From positions 1-64,000 of the forward strand of contig JADCFQ010000005.1 of the NCBI GenBank assembly GCA_020249435.1: a DNA stretch of 64,000 nucleotides. Reading direction: 5' to 3'. This DNA is from Roseomonas sp. GTDB taxonomy: Bacteria > Pseudomonadota > Alphaproteobacteria > Acetobacterales > Acetobacteraceae. The notes below the pieces were generated by a model. The model was given only the letters and a program-made list of their open reading frames with translations, did not search any database and had not been told where the DNA came from. The position numbers were made by a program, and so were the translations under genes. Below are positions 51,680-60,073 of this stretch, piece after piece. Position 1 is the first letter of the stretch, and each line of letters opens with the position of its first letter.

Positions 51680-52408
51680 TTACGCCGCCGCAGCCAGCGC
51701 CAGCTTGGGTTCAATCCGCCCATCATAAAGCGCGCGCCCCAAAATCGCGCCTTCAATCCCTGCACCTGCCTCGCGCAGCGCTGTGATATCCTCAACCCCC
51801 GCGACACCGCCCGAGGCAATCACAGGCAAACGCACCGCGCGCGCGAGTGCCGCCGTTGCCGCGACATTCACGCCGGTCAACATGCCATCACGGGCGATAT
51901 CAGTATAAATCACTGCCGCCGCGCCGGAATCCTCAAAGCGGCGGGCGAGATCGGTCGCACTCACATCGCTCGTCTCCGCCCAGCCTTCTGTCGCCACCAT
52001 GCCACCCCGCGCATCAATGCCAAGTACCACATGGCCCGGAAAGGCGCGGCAGGCAGCGCGGGCGAAATCCGGGTCCTTCACGGCGGCTGAACCCAGAATG
52101 ATCCGGCTGACGCCGGCTTCCAGCCATGCTTCAGCCGTTGCCATGGTGCGAATGCCGCCACCCAATTGCAGCTTCGCCCCCGGCACGGCGGCGATAATGG
52201 CGCGCACCGCCGCCGCATTGGCCGGCTTGCCGGCAAAGGCGCCGTCCAGATCCACCATATGCACCCAGGTGAAACCGACTTCGATGAAGCTTCGCGCCTG
52301 TGCCGCAGGGTCATCGGCATAGATGGTGGCCTGATCCATCTCCCCACGTTTCAGGCGCACCACCTGCCCGCCCTTCAAATCAATGGCGGGATAGAGCGAA
52401 AAGCCCAT
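51680..52408 (-). CDS. hisA: phosphoribosylformimino-5-aminoimidazole carboxamide ribotide isomerase
   Basis: 242 residues, TIM barrel. [20 protein letters not shown] contains the catalytic aspartate, and [31 protein letters not shown] and DGMLTGVNV are all present, as is [12 protein letters not shown]. Fourth step of histidine synthesis. The start overlaps the stop of the GNAT gene by one base (TAATG). Confidence 0.97.
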   Translation of the reverse strand: MGFSLYPAIDLKGGQVVRLKRGEMDQATIYADDPAAQARSFIEVGFTWVHMVDLDGAFAGKPANAAAVRAIIAAVPGAKLQLGGGIRTMATAEAWLEAGVSRIILGSAAVKDPDFARAACRAFPGHVVLGIDARGGMVATEGWAETSDVSATDLARRFEDSGAAAVIYTDIARDGMLTGVNVAATAALARAVRLPVIASGGVAGVEDITALREAGAGIEGAILGRALYDGRIEPKLALAAAA

Positions 52409-52998
52409 TACTGGGTGGGATCAAGCAAGGCGCCGGTGGAACGCCCACGGCCAGGCTCAAGCGGCTTGTAATAGAAGCGCCCGGATACCGTTTGCCCATG
52501 CACGCGCGCATAGAAGGGATGCGTGCCCCAATGGACGTAACCCAGCGCTTCAAACAGCGCGATAGCGGTGCTTTGCGTCTCCCGCACGTCCAGGTTCAGG
52601 ACGCGATGGCCAAGGGCTGCGGCACGTTCTTCAACGCGCATCACCAACATGCGCGCCAGACCATGGCCGCGCGCATAGGGCGCGAGATAGGCATGGGTCA
52701 GCGTGGCGCCAAAGGATTGCGCTTCATTGTTGCGCGGCGGGCGCACCAATTGCGCTGATCCCACCACATGGCCGTCAAGGCGCGCGATGAATAATTCGCG
52801 TTCCGGCACCAGCAAGGTGCCGCGGAAATGCCGCGCCAGTGCTTCCCGCCCCTGCGGTTCCAGCCAGCCGAAGCCGCCGCCTTCAATGATGGCCGCATCC
52901 GTCGCTTCACAGAGATCGGCCAAATCGGCATCCGATATCTGGTTCGCGAGTTCCACCGCCAGATCATGGGTGAAGCTCATGGTCATTGCGCTATTCAT
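52408..52998 (-). CDS. GNAT family N-acetyltransferase within the his operon
   Basis: 196 residues from the ATG at 52998, which overlaps the hisH stop (ATGA); a start at 53007 is also open. The GNAT acetyl-CoA site is seen in [20 protein letters not shown] and the beta-5 region [20 protein letters not shown] ending LGYVHWG. The substrate is unknown. The tight overlaps on both sides mean it is translated with hisH and hisA, which suggests a lineage-specific operon member. Confidence 0.87.
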   Translation of the reverse strand: MNSAMTMSFTHDLAVELANQISDADLADLCEATDAAIIEGGGFGWLEPQGREALARHFRGTLLVPERELFIARLDGHVVGSAQLVRPPRNNEAQSFGATLTHAYLAPYARGHGLARMLVMRVEERAAALGHRVLNLDVRETQSTAIALFEALGYVHWGTHPFYARVHGQTVSGRFYYKPLEPGRGRSTGALLDPTQ

Positions 52999-53648
52999 GG
53001 CACCCATTGGAGGAAATTCATAAGGATACGCAACCCCACCGTACCGCTTTTCTCCACATGGAACTGAAGCCCGGCAAGATTATGGCGGGCAATGGCGGCT
53101 GTCACCGGCCCGCCGTAATCGGTGGTAGCGATCACATCCTCTGCCCGCGCCGACCTAAAGGCATAGGAATGCACGAAATAAACCTGATCCCCCGGCGTGA
53201 TGCCCGCCAGCAAGGGGTGGCAGCCGGGGCGAAAGGTGAGCCCATTCCAGCCCATTTGCGGCAGCGGCAGGGGGGCGCCATCCGCGCCCTTCGGGTCCAT
53301 GGGCGCTACCTCGCCCGGCAGCCAATCCAGCCCTGGCGTACTGCCATGTTCCAAGCCACGCGACGCCATCAACTGCATACCCACGCAGATGCCAAGAAAG
53401 GGCACGCCATCGCGGCGCACGCGCTGTTCCAGGGCCGCAACCGCACCAGGCAGCGCATCCAAGCCGCGCCGGCAGGCGGCAAAAGCCCCCTGCCCGGGCA
53501 GCACCACGCGATCAGCCGCCAGGATGTCCGATGCCCCACGCGTCACACGAATATCGGCGGCGATGCCTGCCTCTGCCGCCACCTTCTGAAAAGCGCGCAG
53601 CACAGAAGCCAAGTTGCCCGAACCCGGGTCTATGATGACCAGCTTCAT
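52995..53648 (-). CDS. hisH: imidazole glycerol phosphate synthase glutaminase subunit
   Basis: 217 residues, class I glutamine amidotransferase. IDPGSGNLASVLRAF opens the fold. The oxyanion region RVVLPGQGAFAAC and the catalytic cysteine in FLGICVGMQLM are clear, with HSYAF and the C-terminal Gln-Phe-His-x-Glu (LQFHVEKSG). It needs HisF as partner, which is not in this window. Confidence 0.97.
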   Translation of the reverse strand: MKLVIIDPGSGNLASVLRAFQKVAAEAGIAADIRVTRGASDILAADRVVLPGQGAFAACRRGLDALPGAVAALEQRVRRDGVPFLGICVGMQLMASRGLEHGSTPGLDWLPGEVAPMDPKGADGAPLPLPQMGWNGLTFRPGCHPLLAGITPGDQVYFVHSYAFRSARAEDVIATTDYGGPVTAAIARHNLAGLQFHVEKSGTVGLRILMNFLQWVP

Positions 53649-54019
53649 GTCAGGCCACGCGCCAGATCGGCGCGACGATCCGCCAGATTCAGCACCGCGC
53701 CTTCCTCATCGCGCCCCTGCACCACACCCATGAGGCGAAAGCCACCCCGTTCGAGCGTCCAGCGCTGGAGGTTCCGCGCCTCAAACCCTGTCAGGATTTG
53801 CAAAGCAATCATCGCCCAAGGTGAGATGCCGGCAGGCAGCACAAAGCCCAGCAGCGTGGCGAGTGCGAAATACAGTGCCGCCACGATCCAAAGTCGCTTG
53901 GCCAGGAACCAGAACAGCGGAAACAGCGCCGCCCACCAGGAAAAGCCCTCGCGCACCATGACCGTCCGCGCGGGTTTATCCGCGATACCCGGGCGGTGAT
54001 GCACGGTCCAAACCCGCAT
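53645..54019 (-). CDS. DUF2628 family membrane protein
   Basis: 124 residues from the ATG at 54019; the longer open frame runs into hisB. The N-terminus is RVWTVHHRPG and TVMVREGFSWWAALFPLFWF, then two hydrophobic segments (RLWIVAALYFALATLLGFVL and ISPWAMIALQILTGFEA) and RWTLERGGFRLMGVV, all typical of DUF2628. This small membrane protein is found inside his operons of several alphaproteobacteria. It overlaps hisH by 4 bases and starts one base after hisB ends. Confidence 0.85.
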   Translation of the reverse strand: MRVWTVHHRPGIADKPARTVMVREGFSWWAALFPLFWFLAKRLWIVAALYFALATLLGFVLPAGISPWAMIALQILTGFEARNLQRWTLERGGFRLMGVVQGRDEEGAVLNLADRRADLARGLT

Positions 54020-54020
54020 G

Positions 54021-54635
54021 TCAGGCTTCCAGCACGCCCTTGGTGGAAGGAATGGCGCCCATCGCGCGCGGGTCCGGCTCCACCGCCTCCCGCAGCGCCC
54101 GCGCCAAAGCCTTGAAGCAGGCTTCTGCCACGTGATGGGCATTGGTGCCGGATTTTTGCGTCACATGCAGCGTAATGCCGGCATTGAAGGCGAGCGCGCG
54201 GAAGAATTCCTCGAACAGTTCCGTATCCATCTCACCGATTTTCGGCTGTGCGAAGCTGACCGACCAGGCAAGGAAAGGCCGGCCAGAGATATCCACCGCC
54301 GCTTCGGCCAAGGCTTCATCCATCGGGATGACAGCCGCGCCGTAGCGACGAATGCCACGCTTATCGCCCAGGGCCTGGCGCAGGCATTGGCCAATCACGA
54401 TGCCGACATCTTCGGTGGTGTGGTGAAAATCAATGTGCAGATCACCCTTGGCCTGCACCTTCAGGTCAAACAGGCCATGGCGGGCGAGGGCAGTCAGCAT
54501 ATGGTCCAGAAAGCCAATGCCGGTGGCGATATCCGCGCGCCCTTCGCCATCCAGGCCAAGGGCGACGGTGATCGCGGTTTCCGAGGTCTCGCGGCTGATT
54601 TCCGCGCGGCGGTTCCAGGGCGGGGTGGTTTTCAT
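54021..54635 (-). CDS. hisB: imidazoleglycerol-phosphate dehydratase
   Basis: 204 residues. Manganese-binding histidine clusters are visible in [49 protein letters not shown]-like [20 protein letters not shown] and the two internal repeats. Acts on imidazole glycerol phosphate. First gene of the his group, divergent from hslV across about 90 bases. Confidence 0.97.
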   Translation of the reverse strand: MKTTPPWNRRAEISRETSETAITVALGLDGEGRADIATGIGFLDHMLTALARHGLFDLKVQAKGDLHIDFHHTTEDVGIVIGQCLRQALGDKRGIRRYGAAVIPMDEALAEAAVDISGRPFLAWSVSFAQPKIGEMDTELFEEFFRALAFNAGITLHVTQKSGTNAHHVAEACFKALARALREAVEPDPRAMGAIPSTKGVLEA

Positions 54636-54724
54636 GGCGCCTAACTACGCCTCGCGGTGGGGGGGATGCAACCGAAAGCGGGGGGCGGTTGTCTCGGCGC
54701 CCCAGCCGCGCCATTTCATGGCCC

Positions 54725-55303
54725 ATGACACAGACACAACACGACCCCCTGGGCTGGCACGGCACCACCATTCTTTGCGTCCGCAAGGGCGGGCAGGTGG
54801 CCATGGCCGGGGATGGCCAGGTCTCCCTTGGGCAGACCGTGGTGAAGGGTAATGCGCGCAAAATCCGCCGGATTGCGGGCGGCAAGGTGCTGGCGGGCTT
54901 CGCCGGTGCCACGGCGGATGCGTTTACGCTTTTGGAGCGGCTGGAAGCCAAGCTGGAACGCTTCCCGGATCAATTGGAACGCGCCTGCGTTGATTTGGCC
55001 AAGGATTGGCGGACGGATCGCTACTTGCGCCGCCTGGAAGCCTTGCTGGCAGTGGCGGATGCCAAAAGGTCCTTGCTGGTGACCGGGCAGGGCGATGTAC
55101 TGGAACCGGAAGATGCGATCATCGGCATTGGTTCCGGCGGCAATTACGCGCTTTCTGCCGCACGCGCGTTGCTGCCGGTAGAGGGTGTGGAGGCTGAGGA
55201 GATTTGCCGGCGTTCCATGAAAATCGCCGCTGATATCTGCGTCTACACCAATGGCAATATCATCCTTGAGACGCTGGCCGCCAGCGCGGGAGACGCGGCA
55301 TGA
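54725..55303 (+). CDS. hslV: ATP-dependent protease peptidase subunit HslV (ClpQ)
   Basis: 192 residues from the ATG at 54725. A short leader ([13 protein letters not shown]) is removed to expose the catalytic threonine of [20 protein letters not shown]. Other family blocks are [31 protein letters not shown] and [20 protein letters not shown]. Forms the proteolytic double ring with HslU. It overlaps hslU by 4 bases. Confidence 0.97.
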   Translation: MTQTQHDPLGWHGTTILCVRKGGQVAMAGDGQVSLGQTVVKGNARKIRRIAGGKVLAGFAGATADAFTLLERLEAKLERFPDQLERACVDLAKDWRTDRYLRRLEALLAVADAKRSLLVTGQGDVLEPEDAIIGIGSGGNYALSAARALLPVEGVEAEEICRRSMKIAADICVYTNGNIILETLAASAGDAA

Positions 55304-56625
55304 CCGAAACCGTCAACCTCTCCCCGCGTGAGATCGTCTCGGAGCTTGATCGGCATATTGTCGGCCAGCAGGAAGCCAAGCGCGCGGTTGCGATTGCTTT
55401 GCGCAACCGTTGGCGCCGCCAGCAATTGGCGCCGGGGCTGCGCGAAGAAGTGGTGCCGAAGAATATTCTGATGATCGGGCCCACGGGCTGCGGCAAAACC
55501 GAAATAGCGCGCCGTTTGGCGCGTTTGGCGAATGCGCCGTTTCTGAAGGTGGAAGCGACAAAATTCACCGAAGTTGGCTATGTCGGGCGCGATGTGGAAA
55601 GCATTCTGCGTGATCTGGTCGAGGTTGCCATCACCATGGGCCGCGAAGCCGCGCGCAAGGGCGTGCAGGCGAAGGCCGAATTGGCCACCGAGGAAACCCT
55701 GCTGACGGCGCTGGTGGGCGAAGGCGCGTCCGGCGAAACTCGGCTGAAATTCCGTCGCATGCTGCGTGAAGGCCAATTGGAAAACCGCGAAATTGAAGTG
55801 CAATTGGCCGATTCCGGACCCGCCATGCCGATTGGCATGATTGATCTGCCGGGCGGGCAGCCACCACAAATGCAGAATTTACAGGATATGTTCGGCAAGA
55901 TGTTTGGCGAGCGCAGTAAATCCCGCAAAATGACGGTAGCCGAAGCCCGCAGCGCCCTATTGAAGGATGAAGCCGATAAGCTTCTGGATCAGGATGCGGT
56001 GGTGCGTGACGCGCTGTTGAATGTGGAAGCCAATGGCATCGTCTTCCTGGATGAAATTGACAAGGTTTGCGCCCGCACCAGCGAAAGCGGCTTTCGTGGC
56101 GGCGATGTCTCCCGCGAAGGGGTACAGCGCGATTTGCTGCCGCTGATTGAAGGCACCACGGTGACCACCAAGCACGGGCCGGTGAAGACGGATCATGTGC
56201 TGTTTATCGCGTCTGGCGCCTTTCATCTGGCGAAGCCTTCTGATCTTTTGCCGGAATTGCAGGGCCGCTTGCCGATCCGCGTGGAATTGAAGGCGCTGTC
56301 GCGCGATGATTTCCGCCAGATTTTGACGGAGCCCGAACATTCGCTGCTGAAGCAATATACGGCACTGCTTGGCACCGAAGCGGTCGCGCTGGATTTCGCG
56401 CCGGATGCGGTTGAAGCAATTGCTGATCTGGCAGCCGAGATCAATGCGAGTGTGGAGAATATCGGCGCGCGGCGCCTCGCGACGGTGCTGGAACGGTTGC
56501 TTGAAGAAGTTTCCTTCACCGCGACTGACCGCGCCGGCGAAACCATTGCCGTGGATGCTGCCATGGTGCGTGACCGTGTTGCGCCACTTGCGGCCAGCGC
56601 CGATCTTTCGCGCTACATCCTATAG
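55300..56625 (+). CDS. hslU: ATP-dependent protease ATPase subunit HslU (ClpY)
   Basis: 441 residues. Walker A is [20 protein letters not shown]. The [20 protein letters not shown] pore region, the I domain, Walker [32 protein letters not shown] and the C-terminal [20 protein letters not shown] ending SRYIL (which docks into HslV) are all present. Unfolds substrates for HslV. The stop codon lies inside the first arm of a two-hairpin repeat. Confidence 0.98.
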   Translation: MTETVNLSPREIVSELDRHIVGQQEAKRAVAIALRNRWRRQQLAPGLREEVVPKNILMIGPTGCGKTEIARRLARLANAPFLKVEATKFTEVGYVGRDVESILRDLVEVAITMGREAARKGVQAKAELATEETLLTALVGEGASGETRLKFRRMLREGQLENREIEVQLADSGPAMPIGMIDLPGGQPPQMQNLQDMFGKMFGERSKSRKMTVAEARSALLKDEADKLLDQDAVVRDALLNVEANGIVFLDEIDKVCARTSESGFRGGDVSREGVQRDLLPLIEGTTVTTKHGPVKTDHVLFIASGAFHLAKPSDLLPELQGRLPIRVELKALSRDDFRQILTEPEHSLLKQYTALLGTEAVALDFAPDAVEAIADLAAEINASVENIGARRLATVLERLLEEVSFTATDRAGETIAVDAAMVRDRVAPLAASADLSRYIL

Positions 56626-56727
56626 GCCATGCCTGCTTCGCATCCGCTCACCAGGCACGGCCTAACCCATGTCTGGTCGCATTTTCCGAGTCGCCAAGTG
56701 CGCGCACTTGGCTTGAAAATGCTCCGG
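56624..56727 (+). repeat. two-hairpin intergenic element, copy B (downstream of hslU)
   Basis: Starting at the hslU stop, AGGCCATGCCTG (56624-56635) pairs with CAGGCACGGCCT (56652-56663) around a loop containing CGCATCCGC. Then comes GTCTGGTCGCATTTTCCG and a second palindrome with GCCAAGTG/CACTTGGC and CATTTTC/GAAAATG. The first stem differs completely from copy A while the loop and the second part are kept, and both copies begin at a stop codon. It ends just before the EcsC gene. Confidence 0.75.
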
Positions 56728-56729
56728 CA

Positions 56730-57539
56730 ATGAGCCTTACGGTGAGCCCTGCGCCGCCGCCGCTCGGCCCCCGGGCGGAGGCTGATCTGCGCGCGGCGTT
56801 TGAGGCTTTGGAGAACCCCTCCCTCGCCGCGCGGCTTTCGGCGACGGTGGGCACCCCGATCGAGGCATTGACCGCGCGCCTGCCAGGGCCGCTGCAAGGC
56901 GGGCTGCATGGCGCGGTACGCACGGCGCTTACCACGGCCATGGCGGCAGCGCTGCGGTCATCGCCGGCGGCGACGCCCGCGGTTCTGCCTTCATCGTGGC
57001 TGCATCGTGGGCTGGCCGCGGCAACCGGTGCGGCGGGTGGGGCCTTTGGGCTGGCTGGCACACTGGTGGAATTGCCGGTTTCCACCACCATTCTGCTCCG
57101 TCAGATCGCGGCCATTGCCGCTGAGGAAGGCGAAGATTTGGCGCGGCCTGAGATCACCGCCGAGTGCTTGAAGATTTTCGCGCTTGGCGGGCGCGGGCGC
57201 GCCGATGATGCGGCTGAATCCGGCTATTTCGCGCTGCGCATTGCCCTGGCTGAGGCGCTGAAGGGCAGCATTGGCACGACGATCCTGCCCGGCTTTATCG
57301 CGGCCATTGCGTCACGCTTTGTGGGACCGGTCGGTTTGAAGCTTTCCGCCCAGGCCGCGCCTCTGATTGGCGCCGCGGCGGGCGCTGCGATCAACCTCGC
57401 ATTTCTTGAACATTTCCGCAGCGTGGCGCGCGGGCATTTCACGCTGCGGCGGCTGGAGCGGATACATGGCGCTGAGGCCGTGCGCGTGGCCTATGACAAG
57501 CTCGCGGCAACGCGCGATGTGGCGTTTGCAAAGGTTTAG
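56730..57539 (+). CDS. EcsC family protein
   Basis: 269 residues. The EcsC core is visible as RGLAAATGAAGGAFGLAGTL, VELPVSTTILLRQIAAIA, EDLARPEITAECLKIFALGG and ESGYFALRIALAEALKGS, with a glycine-rich small-residue segment (APLIGAAAGAAINLAFLEHF) near the end that looks membrane-associated. The family is named from Bacillus EcsC, and its function is not settled. Confidence 0.88.
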   Translation: MSLTVSPAPPPLGPRAEADLRAAFEALENPSLAARLSATVGTPIEALTARLPGPLQGGLHGAVRTALTTAMAAALRSSPAATPAVLPSSWLHRGLAAATGAAGGAFGLAGTLVELPVSTTILLRQIAAIAAEEGEDLARPEITAECLKIFALGGRGRADDAAESGYFALRIALAEALKGSIGTTILPGFIAAIASRFVGPVGLKLSAQAAPLIGAAAGAAINLAFLEHFRSVARGHFTLRRLERIHGAEAVRVAYDKLAATRDVAFAKV

Positions 57540-57615
57540 CGATTGACAGCTTGACTAAGCACCTGCCGCCCATCACCCTTCCGAAACATCATTTTCATGA
57601 ACCAAGGGCAGTCTA

Positions 57616-58422
57616 ATGCGCGGTACGGTCGTGATGACATGCGGTTACAACTACCGCGCAGAACAGATGATCCCCTTTTTTCATTCACTTCGTCTGCATT
57701 TTAGCGATGAAGTTGTGGTCTTTTCGGATATCGCGCCTGAGATTTTAGACCCGCTTGTATCGCGCTATGGCGTAAGGGTCGTGCGCAATCTGCCGCAACG
57801 GTTTGGGCCAGCCATTGATCGTTTCCATTGGGCGGCAGACTTCCTGGAAAAGGAACAGGAGGTGACTTCGGTCTTTTTCACCGATCTCCGTGATGTGATG
57901 TTCCAGCAATCGCCGTTTTCCCTGCCCCCTCGATCAGCGCTTGAATTATTCTTGGAACCGCGACGAATCATGGATTGTTCCATGAATCGGAAGTGGCTTG
58001 CGGAGATTTATGGCGATGAGGCAATAGCGCCATTCATCAAAAACGGAATCTGCTGTGTTGGAACAACCCGGGGCACGGCTACCGCCATGCGGAGCTACTT
58101 CGCGCTCATGGCCGCTGAATTTGATCGCCTGAATCAAATGGGGCTTCGGCCGTTTTGGGGTTGGGATCAGGCGGCGCATAATTTTCTTGCCTATACTGAT
58201 CATTTTGCCGATTACACCCTTAATCCTTCCGGCGAGGGTCTGGTGCAGACGTTATTTTACGAAAGTCGCTTTTGCTTTGATCGTATCGGACGGTTGTTGA
58301 ACAAGGATGGTGGCGTCTGTCCCGTGGTCCATCAATATGATCGGACCATGGACCTTTTTGGCGGTGCTTATAGGCGAACCATCCTGGGGCCTCAGCCGCC
58401 GGCCAAGAAGCAGACGGGCTGA
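57616..58422 (+). CDS. glycosyltransferase-like protein, GT-A fold suspected
   Basis: 268 residues. The start VVMTCGYNYRAEQMIPFFHS, the segment EVVVFSDIAPE, and the acidic FFTDLRDVMFQ (a DxxD-type metal site) suggest a GT-A-like transferase similar to those of capsule and O-antigen loci; I do not recognise the exact family. No signal peptide. Codon use is less GC-biased than the flanking housekeeping genes, and it faces a FkbM methyltransferase gene, so the two may form a small glycan-modifying acquisition. Confidence 0.55.
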   Translation: MRGTVVMTCGYNYRAEQMIPFFHSLRLHFSDEVVVFSDIAPEILDPLVSRYGVRVVRNLPQRFGPAIDRFHWAADFLEKEQEVTSVFFTDLRDVMFQQSPFSLPPRSALELFLEPRRIMDCSMNRKWLAEIYGDEAIAPFIKNGICCVGTTRGTATAMRSYFALMAAEFDRLNQMGLRPFWGWDQAAHNFLAYTDHFADYTLNPSGEGLVQTLFYESRFCFDRIGRLLNKDGGVCPVVHQYDRTMDLFGGAYRRTILGPQPPAKKQTG

Positions 58423-58486
58423 TAAGGGCTGTCATCACCTTATCGGAGGGGCTTGGCCCGGAGGCGTCTTGGGCGCGCCAGCGCGA

Positions 58487-59764
58487 TCATGGCCGATCAA
58501 GGAAACGATGATAGAACTGAATGACTTCATCCTTGGCTGGCCCCATATAATCGCCATTGAGGATCGAGAATCGAATGGCCCCACGCCAATGCATCTGGAT
58601 TTCCATGCGCTTCGGGTCTGCCACCCATTCAGCTTCCCGGGAGAGGTTGAGGTTATTGAAAACCGCAAGCTTGGGGGCCAGCATCAACTCCCCATCCAAA
58701 TGATCCAATATCCAGCGATGATGGATGAAGCCCCGATAAGGTCCTTCGACCCGTCTTGCCTCAAGGAAGCGGGATGGGGCGGCGATATAGCCTGCATCCG
58801 CAATGCGGGGTAGCATTTCCAGGGTTAGGGCAGGGTAGGCCAAATCCTCCAAGGTATGGGAGCAGATGCAGTAGGCAAAGCGCCCATGCCGTGCGACATG
58901 ACGAAGCAAGGGGTCCCAACTGCGGTAATCATTCAGATTCCCCGTGAAATGCAGCGGCGCCACGGGTTCCGCATTAAGATCAAATGATGCGTCCAGTATG
59001 GGCTTCGACCATGGGCGTGCCGAGGCGCCGATATCTATGACCGAAAAATCCGCGCACCGCTCCTTCTGGGTGCGCAGATAGTCGAGTACCGGCTCATGAT
59101 GAAAGAGGGGAGCATAGCGAAAATTTTGGCTCGGCCTCGCAGCAATACGCTCGAACAGGAAATCCATCTGCAGCAGCTGCCCGTCACGCACCTTGCGCAG
59201 CCGGTGGAATTCAACCGCATCTACGCAACGAAACCCCATCCGATGAAGCTCCGCAAAAACGGCTTCTGCCTGCGCGCCCCCTTTATTGAACTCGACGAGG
59301 GAAATCTCAATCAGGATATGATCGGCTTGGCGCAACACCGTCTCGCCACCGCGCAACACATCAAGTTCAGAACCCTGTGTGTCGATCTTGACAAAATCGA
59401 ACCGTCGCCCCGCAAGAAGATCATCAATACGCGCCTTCTCCACCCTCCGCGTCGTGACCACTTCGTCACGAAAATAATCGGAGTCTTCCCGATACAGGGA
59501 TGCGCCGGTGGATTGCGCCCATTCCTTTGTGAGGAAAAGCTCTGCCGTCCCGGCTTCAAGCGATGCCGCGACCGCGTGGCGTTCATAGGGCAGCTTCGCC
59601 AGGGCATCCTGACAAAAAGGGTTTGGCTCGATGAGCGTGGGGACGCACTCGGGAAAAATTTCAAGAAACTTGCTTGTGAAGCCCCCGATATGGGCGCCAA
59701 TGTCAAGCAGTGTTAGCGGACCGTAGCCGGCGAAGCGGAGATCGCTGAGTTTTCTTTCAATCAT
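58487..59764 (-). CDS. FkbM family methyltransferase with a second methyltransferase-like domain
   Basis: 425 residues from the ATG at 59764. Residues 1-210 are a FkbM-type SAM methyltransferase: LLDIGAHIGGFTSKFLEIFP, EPNPFCQDAL, FVKIDTQGSELDVLRGG and ILIEISLVEFN. After a linker, residues about 250-425 look like another SAM-binding fold (FSVIDIGASARPWSKPILDA, ICSHTLEDLAYPALTLEMLP), lacking a clear glycine-rich loop, so it may be a degenerate partner. It probably modifies a cell-surface glycan. The layout is unusual in length for FkbM. Confidence 0.8.
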   Translation of the reverse strand: MIERKLSDLRFAGYGPLTLLDIGAHIGGFTSKFLEIFPECVPTLIEPNPFCQDALAKLPYERHAVAASLEAGTAELFLTKEWAQSTGASLYREDSDYFRDEVVTTRRVEKARIDDLLAGRRFDFVKIDTQGSELDVLRGGETVLRQADHILIEISLVEFNKGGAQAEAVFAELHRMGFRCVDAVEFHRLRKVRDGQLLQMDFLFERIAARPSQNFRYAPLFHHEPVLDYLRTQKERCADFSVIDIGASARPWSKPILDASFDLNAEPVAPLHFTGNLNDYRSWDPLLRHVARHGRFAYCICSHTLEDLAYPALTLEMLPRIADAGYIAAPSRFLEARRVEGPYRGFIHHRWILDHLDGELMLAPKLAVFNNLNLSREAEWVADPKRMEIQMHWRGAIRFSILNGDYMGPAKDEVIQFYHRFLDRP

Positions 59765-59822
59765 ATGCCCAACCCTTACGCATTTCCACGGACCTCGTAT
59801 AGCGATTTGACAACCATTCCAT

Positions 59823-59870
59823 AGCGCTTTCAAGCCAAGAGGAGTCACTGGGCTCCCCGGAAATGCGGCC
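59823..59870 (-). repeat. half copy of the two-hairpin element (copy C)
   Basis: On the minus strand GTTGGCCGCATTTCCGG, then a CCAGTG...-like arm and CTTGGCTTGAAAGCGC, matching the second hairpin of copies A and B with several changes. The variable stem-loop with CGCATCCGC is missing, and in its place lies palindromic repeat family 2. Confidence 0.6.
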
Positions 59871-59886
59871 AACAGGGGTATAGAGC

Positions 59887-59981
59887 AGATCACGTTCAGA
59901 TGGAAAATCTCAACGTGTGAAGATGCTCAAAAACGGAGATTTAGAGCGAGTTGCGTGAACCCATGTGAACGCAACACGCTC
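59887..59981. repeat. palindromic repeat family 2, copy 2
   Basis: About 95 bases starting AGATCACGTTCAGATGGAAA. It pairs GAGCA with TGCTC and CACGTT with AACGTG, then GAGCG with CGCTC and TTGCGT with ACGCAA, giving two hairpins. It matches the copy at 12399-12494 over most of its length. The rest of the 59765-60073 gap shows nothing else I can name. Confidence 0.75.
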
Positions 59982-60073
59982 TGGAATGGGGTCCCGCAAA
60001 CCAACATGGACAGGAAACGTCCAACGCCGCGTCAGGCATAGTTTATTGCATTTTTAGATCGTATTAGTTAACT

